Shown here: positions 1-9,000 of the stretch, piece by piece
How the letters are laid out: each line of letters starts with the position of its first letter
Position numbering within the stretch: the stretch's first letter is position 1
From: CAYUVA01 sp964448115 [NCBI: uncultured bacterium]
GTDB lineage: Bacteria > CAYUVA01
NCBI GenBank assembly: GCA_964448115.1
Contig: CAYUVA010000002.1
Coordinates: 62,001 to 126,000 of the forward strand
Direction: 5' to 3'
Length of the DNA: 64,000 nucleotides
Translations under genes and position numbers: made by a program
The notes under the pieces: generated by a model
Databases searched by the model: none
What the model was told of the DNA's origin: nothing
Seen by the model: only the letters and a program-made list of their open reading frames with translations

Positions 1-369
1 ATTCAAACCACCCTTATTACTGATGCCTCCATAGCCAAGTATATCTCAGAATGCCAGGCGGTTCTCATAGGTGCCGATCGCATGGAGCCAGGCAAGATAA
101 TAAATAAGACAGGCTCGCTCCCCTTGGCTATCTGCGCTAACTACTTCGTGGTGCCAGTTTATGTTTTGGTTACTGAAGATAAGATCCTGACCAGTAATCT
201 CGTGGTTGATGAAACCGAGCATCCGATAAAAGAGGTCTGGGAGAATCCACCAGATGGGATACAGATAAGAAACCACTACTTTGAGGCTGTTCCCTTCAAT
301 CTAATCGATTTTATCGCCTGTGAAAGGGGAATCCTTAATCCATCAAAGCTGCTAATGGATCTCTCATAA
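1..369 (+). CDS. eIF-2B alpha/beta/delta family protein, C-terminal fragment
   Basis: The reading frame is open from base 1 and stops at 367-369, so only the last 122 residues are present and the start lies outside the window. The fragment carries the family's sugar-phosphate isomerase/initiation-factor-like core: a GADRM segment (family GAD motif) followed by an INKTGS stretch and a VPVYVLV strand, and near the end the usual pattern of an aromatic residue, a short helix and ERGILNPS. The family includes methylthioribose-1-phosphate isomerase (MtnA), ribose-1,5-bisphosphate isomerase and archaeal aIF2B-like proteins. The substrate-defining N-terminal half is missing, so no substrate is assigned. 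It faces the mlaD gene tail to tail across a repeat-filled gap. Confidence 0.75.
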   Translation: MQTTLITDASIAKYISECQAVLIGADRMEPGKIINKTGSLPLAICANYFVVPVYVLVTEDKILTSNLVVDETEHPIKEVWENPPDGIQIRNHYFEAVPFNLIDFIACERGILNPSKLLMDLS

Positions 370-370
370 T

Positions 371-485
371 TGTCTGGTTGGTTAGTTTCTGGTTGATTAG
401 TTTCTGGTTGAATAGTTGTTTAGTTGTTTAGTTTCTAATTGATTAGGTGCTTAGTTGAATAATTAGCTGGTGGCTGTGGTTGACT
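371..485. repeat. degenerate 15-bp tandem repeat between convergent genes
   Basis: The gap between the two convergent stop codons is almost wholly made of variants of a 15-base unit, TTCTGGTTGATTAGT. About three good copies are followed by shortened or diverged ones built from TTAGTTG. The plus strand is strongly T/G biased. No GC hairpin with a T-run is visible, so it is not an ordinary terminator. It could arise by slippage. Confidence 0.6.
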
Positions 486-2028
486 AGTTTGAGAACAAAG
501 AAGCTCCCCCAAGCAGGTACTTGATATCCTCGTCTGTATAGATAAAGCCAGCTCCTATATAGATATTATCTTGCTTTGTTTGCAGGAAATCGTCCCATCC
601 GAAGTGAATAAAGAAATTGCGGTGCGGATATATGCGGCTATCAAGTCTTAAATGAGCCTCCATGTCCTCCCTGCCGAAGTCGAAGCCGTCTAGTGAAACC
701 ATCCAATGACCAGCAAACAAATTAAGATCGACCCCAAAACCGCCTGTGGACTCGATCAATCCCCCACGCAGCGTAAAATAGCCGAACTCCTTTGCCAGTT
801 GAGCAGTGATCTTGAAGCGGCTCTCCACCTTGTGCTGATGGGTGTATTCGGTAACCTCAGATCCATCGATGGTGGTGGTAGTTGTAATTTCGGTATCCTT
901 TACATACCCGAAGGGATCATCGACCACCTCGAGCAGGAAATACTTGTCCTCTCTGGGGAGAAACTTGAGGGTTACATAGCTCTTTATCTCCTCAGCATCG
1001 GTAAAGTACTCGGATCTGAAGCCGAGGTCGGTTCGAAAGCGCTCCAGCCTACCGAATAGTCGCTTGGCTGTGCCCAGGGTCTCATCGAGGCTATCCATTG
1101 TGCTGTTCAGCTTGCGCACCGTGTAGTCATCGTTGATCAGTTTTCCTATGGTCCCCTCACCCTGGTCTATCTTGCTGGCAACGCTCTTTACCTTTGAGAC
1201 TGTATCCTTTAACTCGGCGGCAGCGACCTTGACATCATCGACCGCCTTGCCCACCTTGTCTTGATTCTCGGTTATTATTCGATCCAGCTTTTCAGAGATA
1301 TTATCTAATTTAGCGAGTAATTCTGGAAGATTGGCTCGCAGATCCGCTGAGATAACCTCGATATTTCCGATGGAATTATCAACCTTTTCTCTATTAGCTC
1401 CTATAGCATCGCGAAGCTCACCGGAGATTGCTCGAATATTTTCCATTGCCTCTACAAAGTCTTGTCTGCTCGATTCCACGGTTACATCGAGGTTCCTTGC
1501 GGCATTCTCGATATGTTCTATTATGCTAGCGAGTGATGCCTGTCCTTCCTGGGTGCCGATGGTCAGCCTCAGGCTCTCGGTGATCGCCTTTATGTCCTTG
1601 CCAAGGCTGTTCATCGAATCGACCATCATATCGATGCTGATCGGCTCAATGCCATTGATACTATCCCCCTCGCCGAGTATCCTTCCATCGGGCTTTCCTG
1701 GACTAATTTCTATATACTTTTCACCCATCAATCCAAGTGATGCTATGGTGGCAGTAGCGCCCTCTCTTATAGCTACATCCGGCAGGATTCTCATAGTAAC
1801 AATTGGAATAGATTCCTCGAGCACGATGTTTATCACCTCGCCGCTTCGCACCCCGGAGACACGCACCTGGGCGCCTACTTCAAGCCCGATTACAGTGGGG
1901 AATTTGACGGACAAGTTATACCCCTCCTTCTTCCAGGGGGGTTGCAGGTAGCCGACCTGGACGGCAAGATAAGCGAAGACAGCAATGGCGATGATCACTA
2001 GCGCGCCTACTTTTGCTTCTGATTTCAA
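484..2028 (-). CDS. mlaD: MCE/MlaD family lipid-transport substrate-binding protein with extended C-terminal beta domain
   Basis: 514 residues. One N-terminal membrane anchor (about residues 7-24) is followed by a single MCE domain (about 38-115, with EVGAQVRVSGVRSGEV and a LGLMGEKYIEI strand). A long alpha-helical, coiled-coil-like region (about 120-320) comes next, then about 180 residues of alternating hydrophobic strands ending in Asn. MCE proteins carry phospholipid between inner and outer membranes and work with an ABC ATPase and permease. Escherichia coli MlaD is only about 180 residues; long versions with a helical needle and a strand-rich tail are known from other diderms. The gene overlaps mlaF by four bases (ATGA), so the two are likely translationally coupled. 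The strand-rich tail may reach or sit in the outer membrane (inference). No MlaE permease gene is adjacent. Confidence 0.88.
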   Translation of the reverse strand: MKSEAKVGALVIIAIAVFAYLAVQVGYLQPPWKKEGYNLSVKFPTVIGLEVGAQVRVSGVRSGEVINIVLEESIPIVTMRILPDVAIREGATATIASLGLMGEKYIEISPGKPDGRILGEGDSINGIEPISIDMMVDSMNSLGKDIKAITESLRLTIGTQEGQASLASIIEHIENAARNLDVTVESSRQDFVEAMENIRAISGELRDAIGANREKVDNSIGNIEVISADLRANLPELLAKLDNISEKLDRIITENQDKVGKAVDDVKVAAAELKDTVSKVKSVASKIDQGEGTIGKLINDDYTVRKLNSTMDSLDETLGTAKRLFGRLERFRTDLGFRSEYFTDAEEIKSYVTLKFLPREDKYFLLEVVDDPFGYVKDTEITTTTTIDGSEVTEYTHQHKVESRFKITAQLAKEFGYFTLRGGLIESTGGFGVDLNLFAGHWMVSLDGFDFGREDMEAHLRLDSRIYPHRNFFIHFGWDDFLQTKQDNIYIGAGFIYTDEDIKYLLGGASLFSN

Positions 2029-2816
2029 CTTTCCTCTCTACTGGTTGCGATTTTTATAGGTCCCTCGGCTTTACCGTGGATAAACTGCTGGACAATCGGA
2101 TTGGATGAATTCCTGATCTCATCGGGAGTGCCAATCTGTACGATCTTTCCCTGGTAGAGCATTCCGATGCGATCCGCTATCTTGTAAGCGCTCACCATGT
2201 CGTGGGTTATAGCAACACCGGTTACCTTCAGCCTATTATTTAGGCTCAGGATCAAGTTGTTGATCACATCTGCCATTATGGGATCAAGCCCGGTGGTAGG
2301 TTCATCGTATAGCAATATCTCTGGCTCCATAGCTATTGCCCTGGCTAAACTAACCCGTTTTTTCATGCCACCAGATAGCTCGGAAGGCCAAAGATCGAGC
2401 ACATCTTCTTTCAATCCAACCATCGATAGCTTCTGAGCTGCTATATCTCTTATCTTGGATCTCTTCATTCGGGTATGGTTCTTCAATCCAAAGCCTATGT
2501 TTTCCCAGACCTTTAGCGAGTCGAACAGGGCAGCGTACTGGAAGAGCATGCCGAAGAGCTTGCGTATCTCGTTCAACCTCTTTTCGTTCCTGGTATCCAG
2601 CCTTTCCCCCTTTATATAGATATCTCCTTCATCAGGAGTAATGAGACCGATTATATTCTTGATGAGAACACTCTTTCCAACACCGCTTTGCCCTATAATG
2701 ACAACGGTCTCTCCCTGATTTACTTGTAGGTCGCAACCATCGAGCACTACATTTTTGCCGAAGCTCTTCTTCAAGCCCACGACCTTTATCATAGGTTGAG
2801 CAATATTTTCTTGCAT
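2025..2816 (-). CDS. mlaF: ABC transporter ATPase, MlaF type
   Basis: 263 residues, the usual length for MlaF. Walker A is GQSGVGKS at residues 42-49, the signature LSGGMKKR lies near 147, and Walker B ILLYDEPTTGLDP near 167. The C-terminal ITHDM segment supplies the switch histidine. MlaF powers extraction or delivery of glycerophospholipids through MlaE and MlaD at the inner membrane. The stop overlaps the start of mlaD by four bases. No clear Shine-Dalgarno sequence precedes the ATG. The usual upstream mlaE is absent: the next gene upstream is a miniature winged-helix protein. The permease must therefore be encoded elsewhere, or this pair uses another partner. Confidence 0.9.
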   Translation of the reverse strand: MQENIAQPMIKVVGLKKSFGKNVVLDGCDLQVNQGETVVIIGQSGVGKSVLIKNIIGLITPDEGDIYIKGERLDTRNEKRLNEIRKLFGMLFQYAALFDSLKVWENIGFGLKNHTRMKRSKIRDIAAQKLSMVGLKEDVLDLWPSELSGGMKKRVSLARAIAMEPEILLYDEPTTGLDPIMADVINNLILSLNNRLKVTGVAITHDMVSAYKIADRIGMLYQGKIVQIGTPDEIRNSSNPIVQQFIHGKAEGPIKIATSREES

Positions 2817-2918
2817 GGTCTATCAAATGGTCTAGTATATTCTCTATATTCTGAAAAGACAAATAGTAACTTTGAGCGATCAGAGTTTCTATGGTGAGAA
2901 AATAATCAAATAAATATA

Positions 2919-2947
2919 TACATTCATTTCAGAAATGAATTAATGTA
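2919..2947. promoter_or_regulatory. AT-rich palindrome upstream of mlaF
   Basis: A perfect inverted repeat, ATTCATTTC and GAAATGAAT, has a one-base centre at 2931 (arms 2922-2930 and 2932-2940). Outer arms TACATT (2919-2924) and AATGTA (2942-2947) suggest a second register. It lies about 100 bp upstream of mlaF and just after the end of the small winged-helix gene, both on the minus strand. It could be an operator for mlaFD or a weak terminator for the upstream operon. The T-run after it on the minus strand is poor, which favours an operator. Confidence 0.4.
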
Positions 2948-2972
2948 TTTTTATTGATTTTTCATCAATTGA

Positions 2973-3239
2973 CTATTCATTAAGCACATAATGCGCTCCT
3001 CTTCCCTTGCCAACCAGCCTTAGAATCCCTTTTTCCTTCATTCTTCTTAATAAAGCCGATGCTTGTTGACGAGTCAGATTACATAATTCCATGGCTTCCT
3101 TGCAGGAAACTTGATTGCTCATGCAGACCACCGCCTCGAGCAGATCTCCATCACTTATTGCCCCCTTGGACTCACCTTTGAACTCTACTTCAAGCGATTC
3201 ACCACTTTTTATCAGTTCCAGTAAGCACTCTGGTGTCAT
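2973..3239 (-). CDS. miniature AlbA/Schlafen-start plus winged-helix protein (possibly internally deleted)
   Basis: 88 residues. The first 43 match by eye the beginning of AlbA_2/Schlafen-type ATP-binding domains (ESLEVEFKGES, then DLLEAVVCMSNQ). In full proteins this leads into a glycine-rich strand and several hundred more residues. Here it runs straight into a typical C-terminal winged helix: CKEAMELCNLTRQQASALL, then a basic wing GKGRGAHYVL. It looks as if the middle of a larger regulator was removed in frame. A good AAGGAG Shine-Dalgarno lies 12 bases before the ATG and the gene starts 19 bp after bamA, so it may still be expressed. It could be a small DNA-binding regulator of its own operon. 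Alternatively it is a relic. Confidence 0.6.
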   Translation of the reverse strand: MTPECLLELIKSGESLEVEFKGESKGAISDGDLLEAVVCMSNQVSCKEAMELCNLTRQQASALLRRMKEKGILRLVGKGRGAHYVLNE

Positions 3240-3258
3240 GATTCGTTTTTTCTCCTTT

Positions 3259-6054
3259 CTAAAATGGATAACCTAGCGACAGGTAAAATTCGCCCGCCGA
3301 TTCGCCCGACTCGCGTCTGGTCTTGGCAGCATATTCGATCGATAGCGGTCCAATCGGCGTTACATAGCGCAACCCGCCACCGATAGAGCTTCTCAGATCA
3401 CCAAGATCATAATCCCACGAATCAAGCCATGCATTCCCCGTATCATAGAAGACCACTCCCTCTAAGCTCTGCCAAATAGGAAACCGAAGCTCTAGTTTCA
3501 TTACCAACGAGGATTTGCCACCTAAAGGATCTCCACTTTCATCGTCCTTGGGTCCGAGCATATCCCTCTCGTAGCCGCGCACCGTGTTATATCCCCCCAA
3601 GAAGAATAGCTCGCTTATCGGTGGCTCTTGATCGTTTTTGAAGGCATCCACCGAGCCGAGACTAATTGATCCCGCAAGGGTGATCAGGTTAAAAGCACTC
3701 ACAAAGTGCGAATGTGAGATCTCAAGGCTGTAAAAATCGGTGTCTGATCCTAGAAAAGAAGCTGCCAGTCCACAGGCGGCTGAGGATCTGAAGCCATTTG
3801 TCGGTCTGAAGGGGTCATTGCGCGTATCCACAATGTAGATCGGTTTCAGCTTGCCTATATTAGCATGTTCATTGATGCCGTCATTTTCAATGATGGTCTC
3901 TGCAAGATCGTAATACTTCACCCGCTCCAGGTTGTATATCAAGTTTATGCTCGTTTTCATCCCTAGTTTGCGATAGAAGGTGATCTTTCCCCCTATTGAT
4001 TCCGCAGAGTAGCTCTCATGAATATCGTCCTGGTAATATAGGTCGGCGCGAAACCTAAAAGGTCTGCCTAGAAACCATCTATCAGCATAAGATAATGCGA
4101 AACACTGCTTGTATTTCCCCAATATAGCCTCGCTTCCAACATAATGACCTCCACCAAATAGATTCCTGTTTGCCAAGCTTAGATATCCTCTCAAGCCCTC
4201 ATCGCTGTTAATATCAACTCCAAGGTCAAGCACCAAAGATTTACGCTCCTTGAGCTTGATTAGAACATCCATCTTGCCAGGTCTCTCTATTGATGGTATT
4301 CCCTCGATCATTACGCCGGAAAACAATCCAGTATCATACAACTTCTCTTGATTTTCATGCAGTACTTCAGCATGAAAACGATCCCCATGGTTAAAGGAAA
4401 GTTCACGGTCGATCACATGCGCTTTAGTCTTGAAGTTTCCCTGGTGTATTACCTTTTCAATGGTATATAAGGCTCCCTGCTCAATAACCATGTTAAGATC
4501 AATTATATTAGGATCCAGGCGGGGATACTTGATAGCCTGCACAGCCACATCCGCATATCCGGCCTGCAAATAATGGGAGATAACTGCTTTCGCCGCCTTA
4601 TCGACTCGCTCCTCAGTATAATAAGATCTGGTTTTCAACCCGGTTATGGCAAGCAGTTCATCATCTGAAAAAGCACTGTTACCGAGCATTCCAATATTAC
4701 TAAAAGTGTATTGACTCCCCTCCATTATCTTAAGGTAAATGTCGGTGAAGTTTCCCCGCCGGTTTTGTTTAAGCCCTATAAGCGAAACATTTGCATCCAG
4801 GTATCCATGTTGGTGATACATCGCTTCGATTGTTTCCATATCTTGCTTTAGCTTATCCATGCTGAAACCTGCCTTGGATAATGACAAGAATCCTCGATCC
4901 ATCACCGACATCTGATCTCGTATCTCGTGGTGGGTAAATTCCTGTAACCCCGTAATTTCGAGGTTTCGTGCCGTAGTCCGCATCCCCCTGGTTATTTTAT
5001 AGGTCAATGTAACCTCTTGCTCTTGGCTGCGAGCAATATCTGCCTCCACCTTGGGCTGATGATAGCCCTCGGCTTTTAATTCATCGATTATTTTTTCTTT
5101 ATTTTCAAGGATCTTTGTCGAAAATTCCTTCTGTCCAATTGACCAATCGAGCTTATCTTTCAATTTACGGGCTTGCAGCCAGCCGACACCCTTGAGCTTA
5201 ACTTTTACCTTGGGACCTCTTTTTACAGGGATTGTAATATCCACAAGGGTTTGATCCTGGTTGAACACTAAAATTGGCTCCTTGAGCTGGGCAGCAAAGT
5301 AATCGCCTTCCAAATAAAGCTGTCTCATTGTTGCAAGATCGTCCTGAAATTGCTCCTTATCGAACCGATAATTTCTCTTGGTCTTTATCTTAAGGTTGAA
5401 CTTTATATTATTGCAGGGAAGCTCCCCATGGACCTTGAAGCTGTTTATCATGGTCGGCTCGCCAAGCTCCAGGCTAAATTTCAAGTGATAATATCCGCTG
5501 CCACCAAGCGGCACCAGTTCATGGGTTACTTTGGCTTTGGGGAATCCTCGATTTTGGTAGTAATTTGCAAGCTCTTTTTCTGCCCGTTTCGCCTTCTGTT
5601 GGTCATATTCATCGTATATCTTAAATCTGGCTATCTTTAGCAGCTCGCTTTTTAGGGCAGCCTTTTTATTCTTGAAGCTAATTTTTCTTATCAACATCTT
5701 TTTCGATAGCTCGAAGCGCAATGTTAAACCGGCATCTTCTTTAATTGCATAAGCCTTGATATCGCGGAAAAGACCCTTCATATACAGGAGTCTTATCGAC
5801 CTTCGGAGCTTGCTGGGGGTTAGCATGTCCCCTTGGTGGATCTCTATCAGCTCGAGAAGTTCCTGGTTATTTATATCAAGGTCGCTGATCAACTCTATTT
5901 TCTCGACCCTCCATCCCCAGTATTGATCCTGAGTATTCGCGGTCACAATGCTAGCGCAAAAAAGAATTGTTATTACGATATTGCTGCATAATAGTGCAGC
6001 CTTACTCGAACTCGAAATGGAAGCGCGGTCCCATGGTAAGGGATCCATCCACAT
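3259..6054 (-). CDS. Omp85 family outer-membrane assembly protein (BamA/TamA-like)
   Basis: About 931 residues. A hydrophobic segment near residues 18-37 fits a signal peptide. Several POTRA-like repeats follow (about 50-580), then a C-terminal 16-strand barrel with the family VRGY motif (GGYNTVRGYERD, near 800) and a final strand ending in Phe. Omp85 proteins insert beta-barrel proteins into the outer membrane. The open frame begins with GTG at 6057, but ATG at 6054 sits five bases after a perfect AGGAGG (plus-strand 6060-6065), so 6054 is chosen. That ribosome site lies inside the last codons of tamB, so the two genes overlap by about 50 bp. The TamB neighbour suggests a TamA role; the length and POTRA number fit BamA too. 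Confidence 0.88.
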   Translation of the reverse strand: MWMDPLPWDRASISSSSKAALLCSNIVITILFCASIVTANTQDQYWGWRVEKIELISDLDINNQELLELIEIHQGDMLTPSKLRRSIRLLYMKGLFRDIKAYAIKEDAGLTLRFELSKKMLIRKISFKNKKAALKSELLKIARFKIYDEYDQQKAKRAEKELANYYQNRGFPKAKVTHELVPLGGSGYYHLKFSLELGEPTMINSFKVHGELPCNNIKFNLKIKTKRNYRFDKEQFQDDLATMRQLYLEGDYFAAQLKEPILVFNQDQTLVDITIPVKRGPKVKVKLKGVGWLQARKLKDKLDWSIGQKEFSTKILENKEKIIDELKAEGYHQPKVEADIARSQEQEVTLTYKITRGMRTTARNLEITGLQEFTHHEIRDQMSVMDRGFLSLSKAGFSMDKLKQDMETIEAMYHQHGYLDANVSLIGLKQNRRGNFTDIYLKIMEGSQYTFSNIGMLGNSAFSDDELLAITGLKTRSYYTEERVDKAAKAVISHYLQAGYADVAVQAIKYPRLDPNIIDLNMVIEQGALYTIEKVIHQGNFKTKAHVIDRELSFNHGDRFHAEVLHENQEKLYDTGLFSGVMIEGIPSIERPGKMDVLIKLKERKSLVLDLGVDINSDEGLRGYLSLANRNLFGGGHYVGSEAILGKYKQCFALSYADRWFLGRPFRFRADLYYQDDIHESYSAESIGGKITFYRKLGMKTSINLIYNLERVKYYDLAETIIENDGINEHANIGKLKPIYIVDTRNDPFRPTNGFRSSAACGLAASFLGSDTDFYSLEISHSHFVSAFNLITLAGSISLGSVDAFKNDQEPPISELFFLGGYNTVRGYERDMLGPKDDESGDPLGGKSSLVMKLELRFPIWQSLEGVVFYDTGNAWLDSWDYDLGDLRSSIGGGLRYVTPIGPLSIEYAAKTRRESGESAGEFYLSLGYPF

Positions 6055-9000
6055 CACGACCTCCTGATATCCAAAGGTTATCGCCGACTTGATATTCCAA
6101 TTTCACCAGGTCATTATCCCCGCTTAAGTCCTTGGTATAAGATAACCGAAGCCCCTTACCAAGTTGATGAGCAATGATTATCGCAGACGAATCCGAGCTG
6201 CTGGAGCCGCCCAACCAATCGCTTTGAATCTTGACCTCATCGACCCCCATCACTTTGCTGACCTGTTTTCCCATCGCATCCTCCAACTGATCGCTTAGCA
6301 GGCTTAGTGCCTTTGCTTCCAGGTCATTGCCCGAGGAGCCGCTGCCTGAGCCTGAAGCGCTTGCAGATGCCGTATCGCTGGAGCCTAGGGCGCTACCGGT
6401 GGTAATCAAAGAGAAAACCCCCGCCTCGCTCAGGGGGGGATCGCTGCGAGCATCGATGGCAAAGTTATTTGTTCTACCGCTGATGCCTATGAATACCTCG
6501 TAATCTGATAGGTTGCTACTCAGTCGAATATCGAAATAGGGGTCTAATATCCTTGGGTCATAAAAGTCGATGCTTGCATAATCTACTGTGAATTGGTTTC
6601 CCTTAAATAAAAGCTGTCCGCTTGGAATATCGATCTTCCCCGAGAACTCCGGTGAGCCTAAAGTGCCACTTATCTCCATGCTCCCTTGAAGTTCCAATCT
6701 ACCGAGATTGTTATTTATAAGAACATCTTCGGGGAATTCAGCCAGGATCTCAAGTTGCAATCCATCAAGAAACCCGGGGAGTTTGCCCCTTGGTGAATAT
6801 CTTTTTCCGCCGAAGCTCTTTACAATTGAAGCGAGTTCAACATCCTTTACATACCGCGCTGAGATCACATCGATCTTACCGCTTAATATCATGGAATCGA
6901 GCATCCCGTAACAATCAAGATCAGCATCGAATAATGCACTGTATGTTCCAGGAACTGACATGGGAATATTAGCTAGTGAAAGGTGCAGATCCACCAAGTC
7001 CGGCCTCAAGCCCCTCAGCTTGATCTCTCCGCCGAGATCTATCCTCCCTTCACCCATATTGGCAAGGCAGTTGTTTATATCAACGCCCTCGGCATCGAAA
7101 TCGAGACGACAGTTCATGTTCCTGAGCGGCTTTGATATAGCCGGCATCTGCATATAGCCATCGATGATCTTTGCCCTGCCCTTGATCACGGGCTTCCTAA
7201 TAATTCCATCAATAACCAGTCCAGCGATGAAGCGTCCACGACTGTCGGTTATATGCCTGGTTAGGTTCTGCATCAAGCCGAGATCCACCATGCCGACAGC
7301 CTTAGCGGTGATATTCTGATCCGCAGCCAGGCGCCCGGATAATAACAGGTCGATCCCTTGACCCTTCAGTTCAACCGGTTCAAGCAGATAGCTCTCCTCG
7401 GTTATCTTTAGCACCATTGGAGCATTGTTGCTGAACTCGATGGGCGGTATATCTACCTTCATTTGATCAATGCTAAGTTTTCCCTTGTATGTATTTCTAT
7501 CCCCAATATTGCCGATGAAACCCATTACTCCATTGAGCTTGATAGATCTCGCATTCATTGAGTCAGAACCTAGAAAATTGACCAGCGGAGCAAGCTCGAT
7601 ATCTTGTATCTTTGCAGCCATCTTCAAGTGTTTGTCCAGGGGATTGAAGCTACCTTGGGCAAAGAGGTCTTCATCGAATAATAGTGCCTTGAAGACGATA
7701 TTATTATCGCTGGTCTCCAGCTTGATCATTTGCCTGCCTAGCAAAGAGCCGAGCAGACTGCTATTTTTCATATCGAGCAAAGCGTAGGATATATAACTTC
7801 TCTTTTTAGCCAGCGGATCGTCCTCATCGAGCAGTTTGATATCCAAGTTAGATGAGAACTCCAACGGCTTCCCCTTCAGCTCAAGCTTTTTAAATACAAT
7901 TGCCTTCTTGCTCAGCTTGCCCTCAATTTCAAGCTGATCTACCCTATATTCAGCATAGCCAGCGTTCTTGGCTTGAGCGGTTATCGTGCCCTCGAAGTAA
8001 GGGAAGCGACCCTTGAGATCAATATTGCCATCCAGCGAACCGAATAGTGCCTCAACCCCGAAGATCCCAGCCACAGCCCCGATATCTTGCAAACTAGCAG
8101 AACCATGAAGGTCAACCTCGCCATCCAACGATATCCTGCCTGACAGATCTAACTTATTGGCAAGCAACTCTGCCCTGCATCTTTTTATTCTAACATGATC
8201 AGGGCTTATAGTCAGGTTTATATCCGCATTGGGTGCAGCATATCCGCCGATATATATCCCATCCATCTGGAACAACTTTACGCTCAAGTGCCCCTGGGAG
8301 CGCCATGGTTTATCGAGCATTCCCTGCATGTCTAGGCTAATATCCGCATAACTGGATAGGTATTCACCCTTTTGGATCAGACACTTTAGCGCAGCCGGCA
8401 AGTTGAGCTGTCTGATATCAGCCACCGCCCGGTAACTGGAGAATTGCGATGAGTTATCAAGCATAAGATCAATATCGAAATAGCCATCATCGGGGAGGTA
8501 TCCCTGCAACAACAGGGTCGTCTGCTCAAGGCTAGATGCGCCCTGGAAATCAACACCCTGCATTTGAAGATTCTCAATCTGAAAAAATGGCAGCGATCCC
8601 CTGTATTCCAAAGTAGGACTTGCGAGTTTGCCCCGGATCAGCATGTGAATAGATATATCCCCCTGGATGCCAAGCGGTGGGTAAACCACCTCTGCGATAC
8701 GATCAATCCTGGAATCGAAATCGAGCGCCATGTTGATATAGGGCTCCTTTTCAATATCGGTGATATTCCCTTCTGCGCTTAGGGCAAGATGCGGACTTTT
8801 CAGGGAGAGTTCCCTAATATAAAGGTTGCCTTGGGTGTAGCGCCATGAAATCTTGAACTTATCAACTAACAAGGGGCGACGCCTGTAAACCACCATCCCT
8901 CTACCGGTCTCCAGGGTACCCTCGCTTAATGATTCAATCAGGCTCAAATCAGCGCTGATGTCCATATCAGCGAGATCGATGTCCAGTCCAGTAGCCTGAT

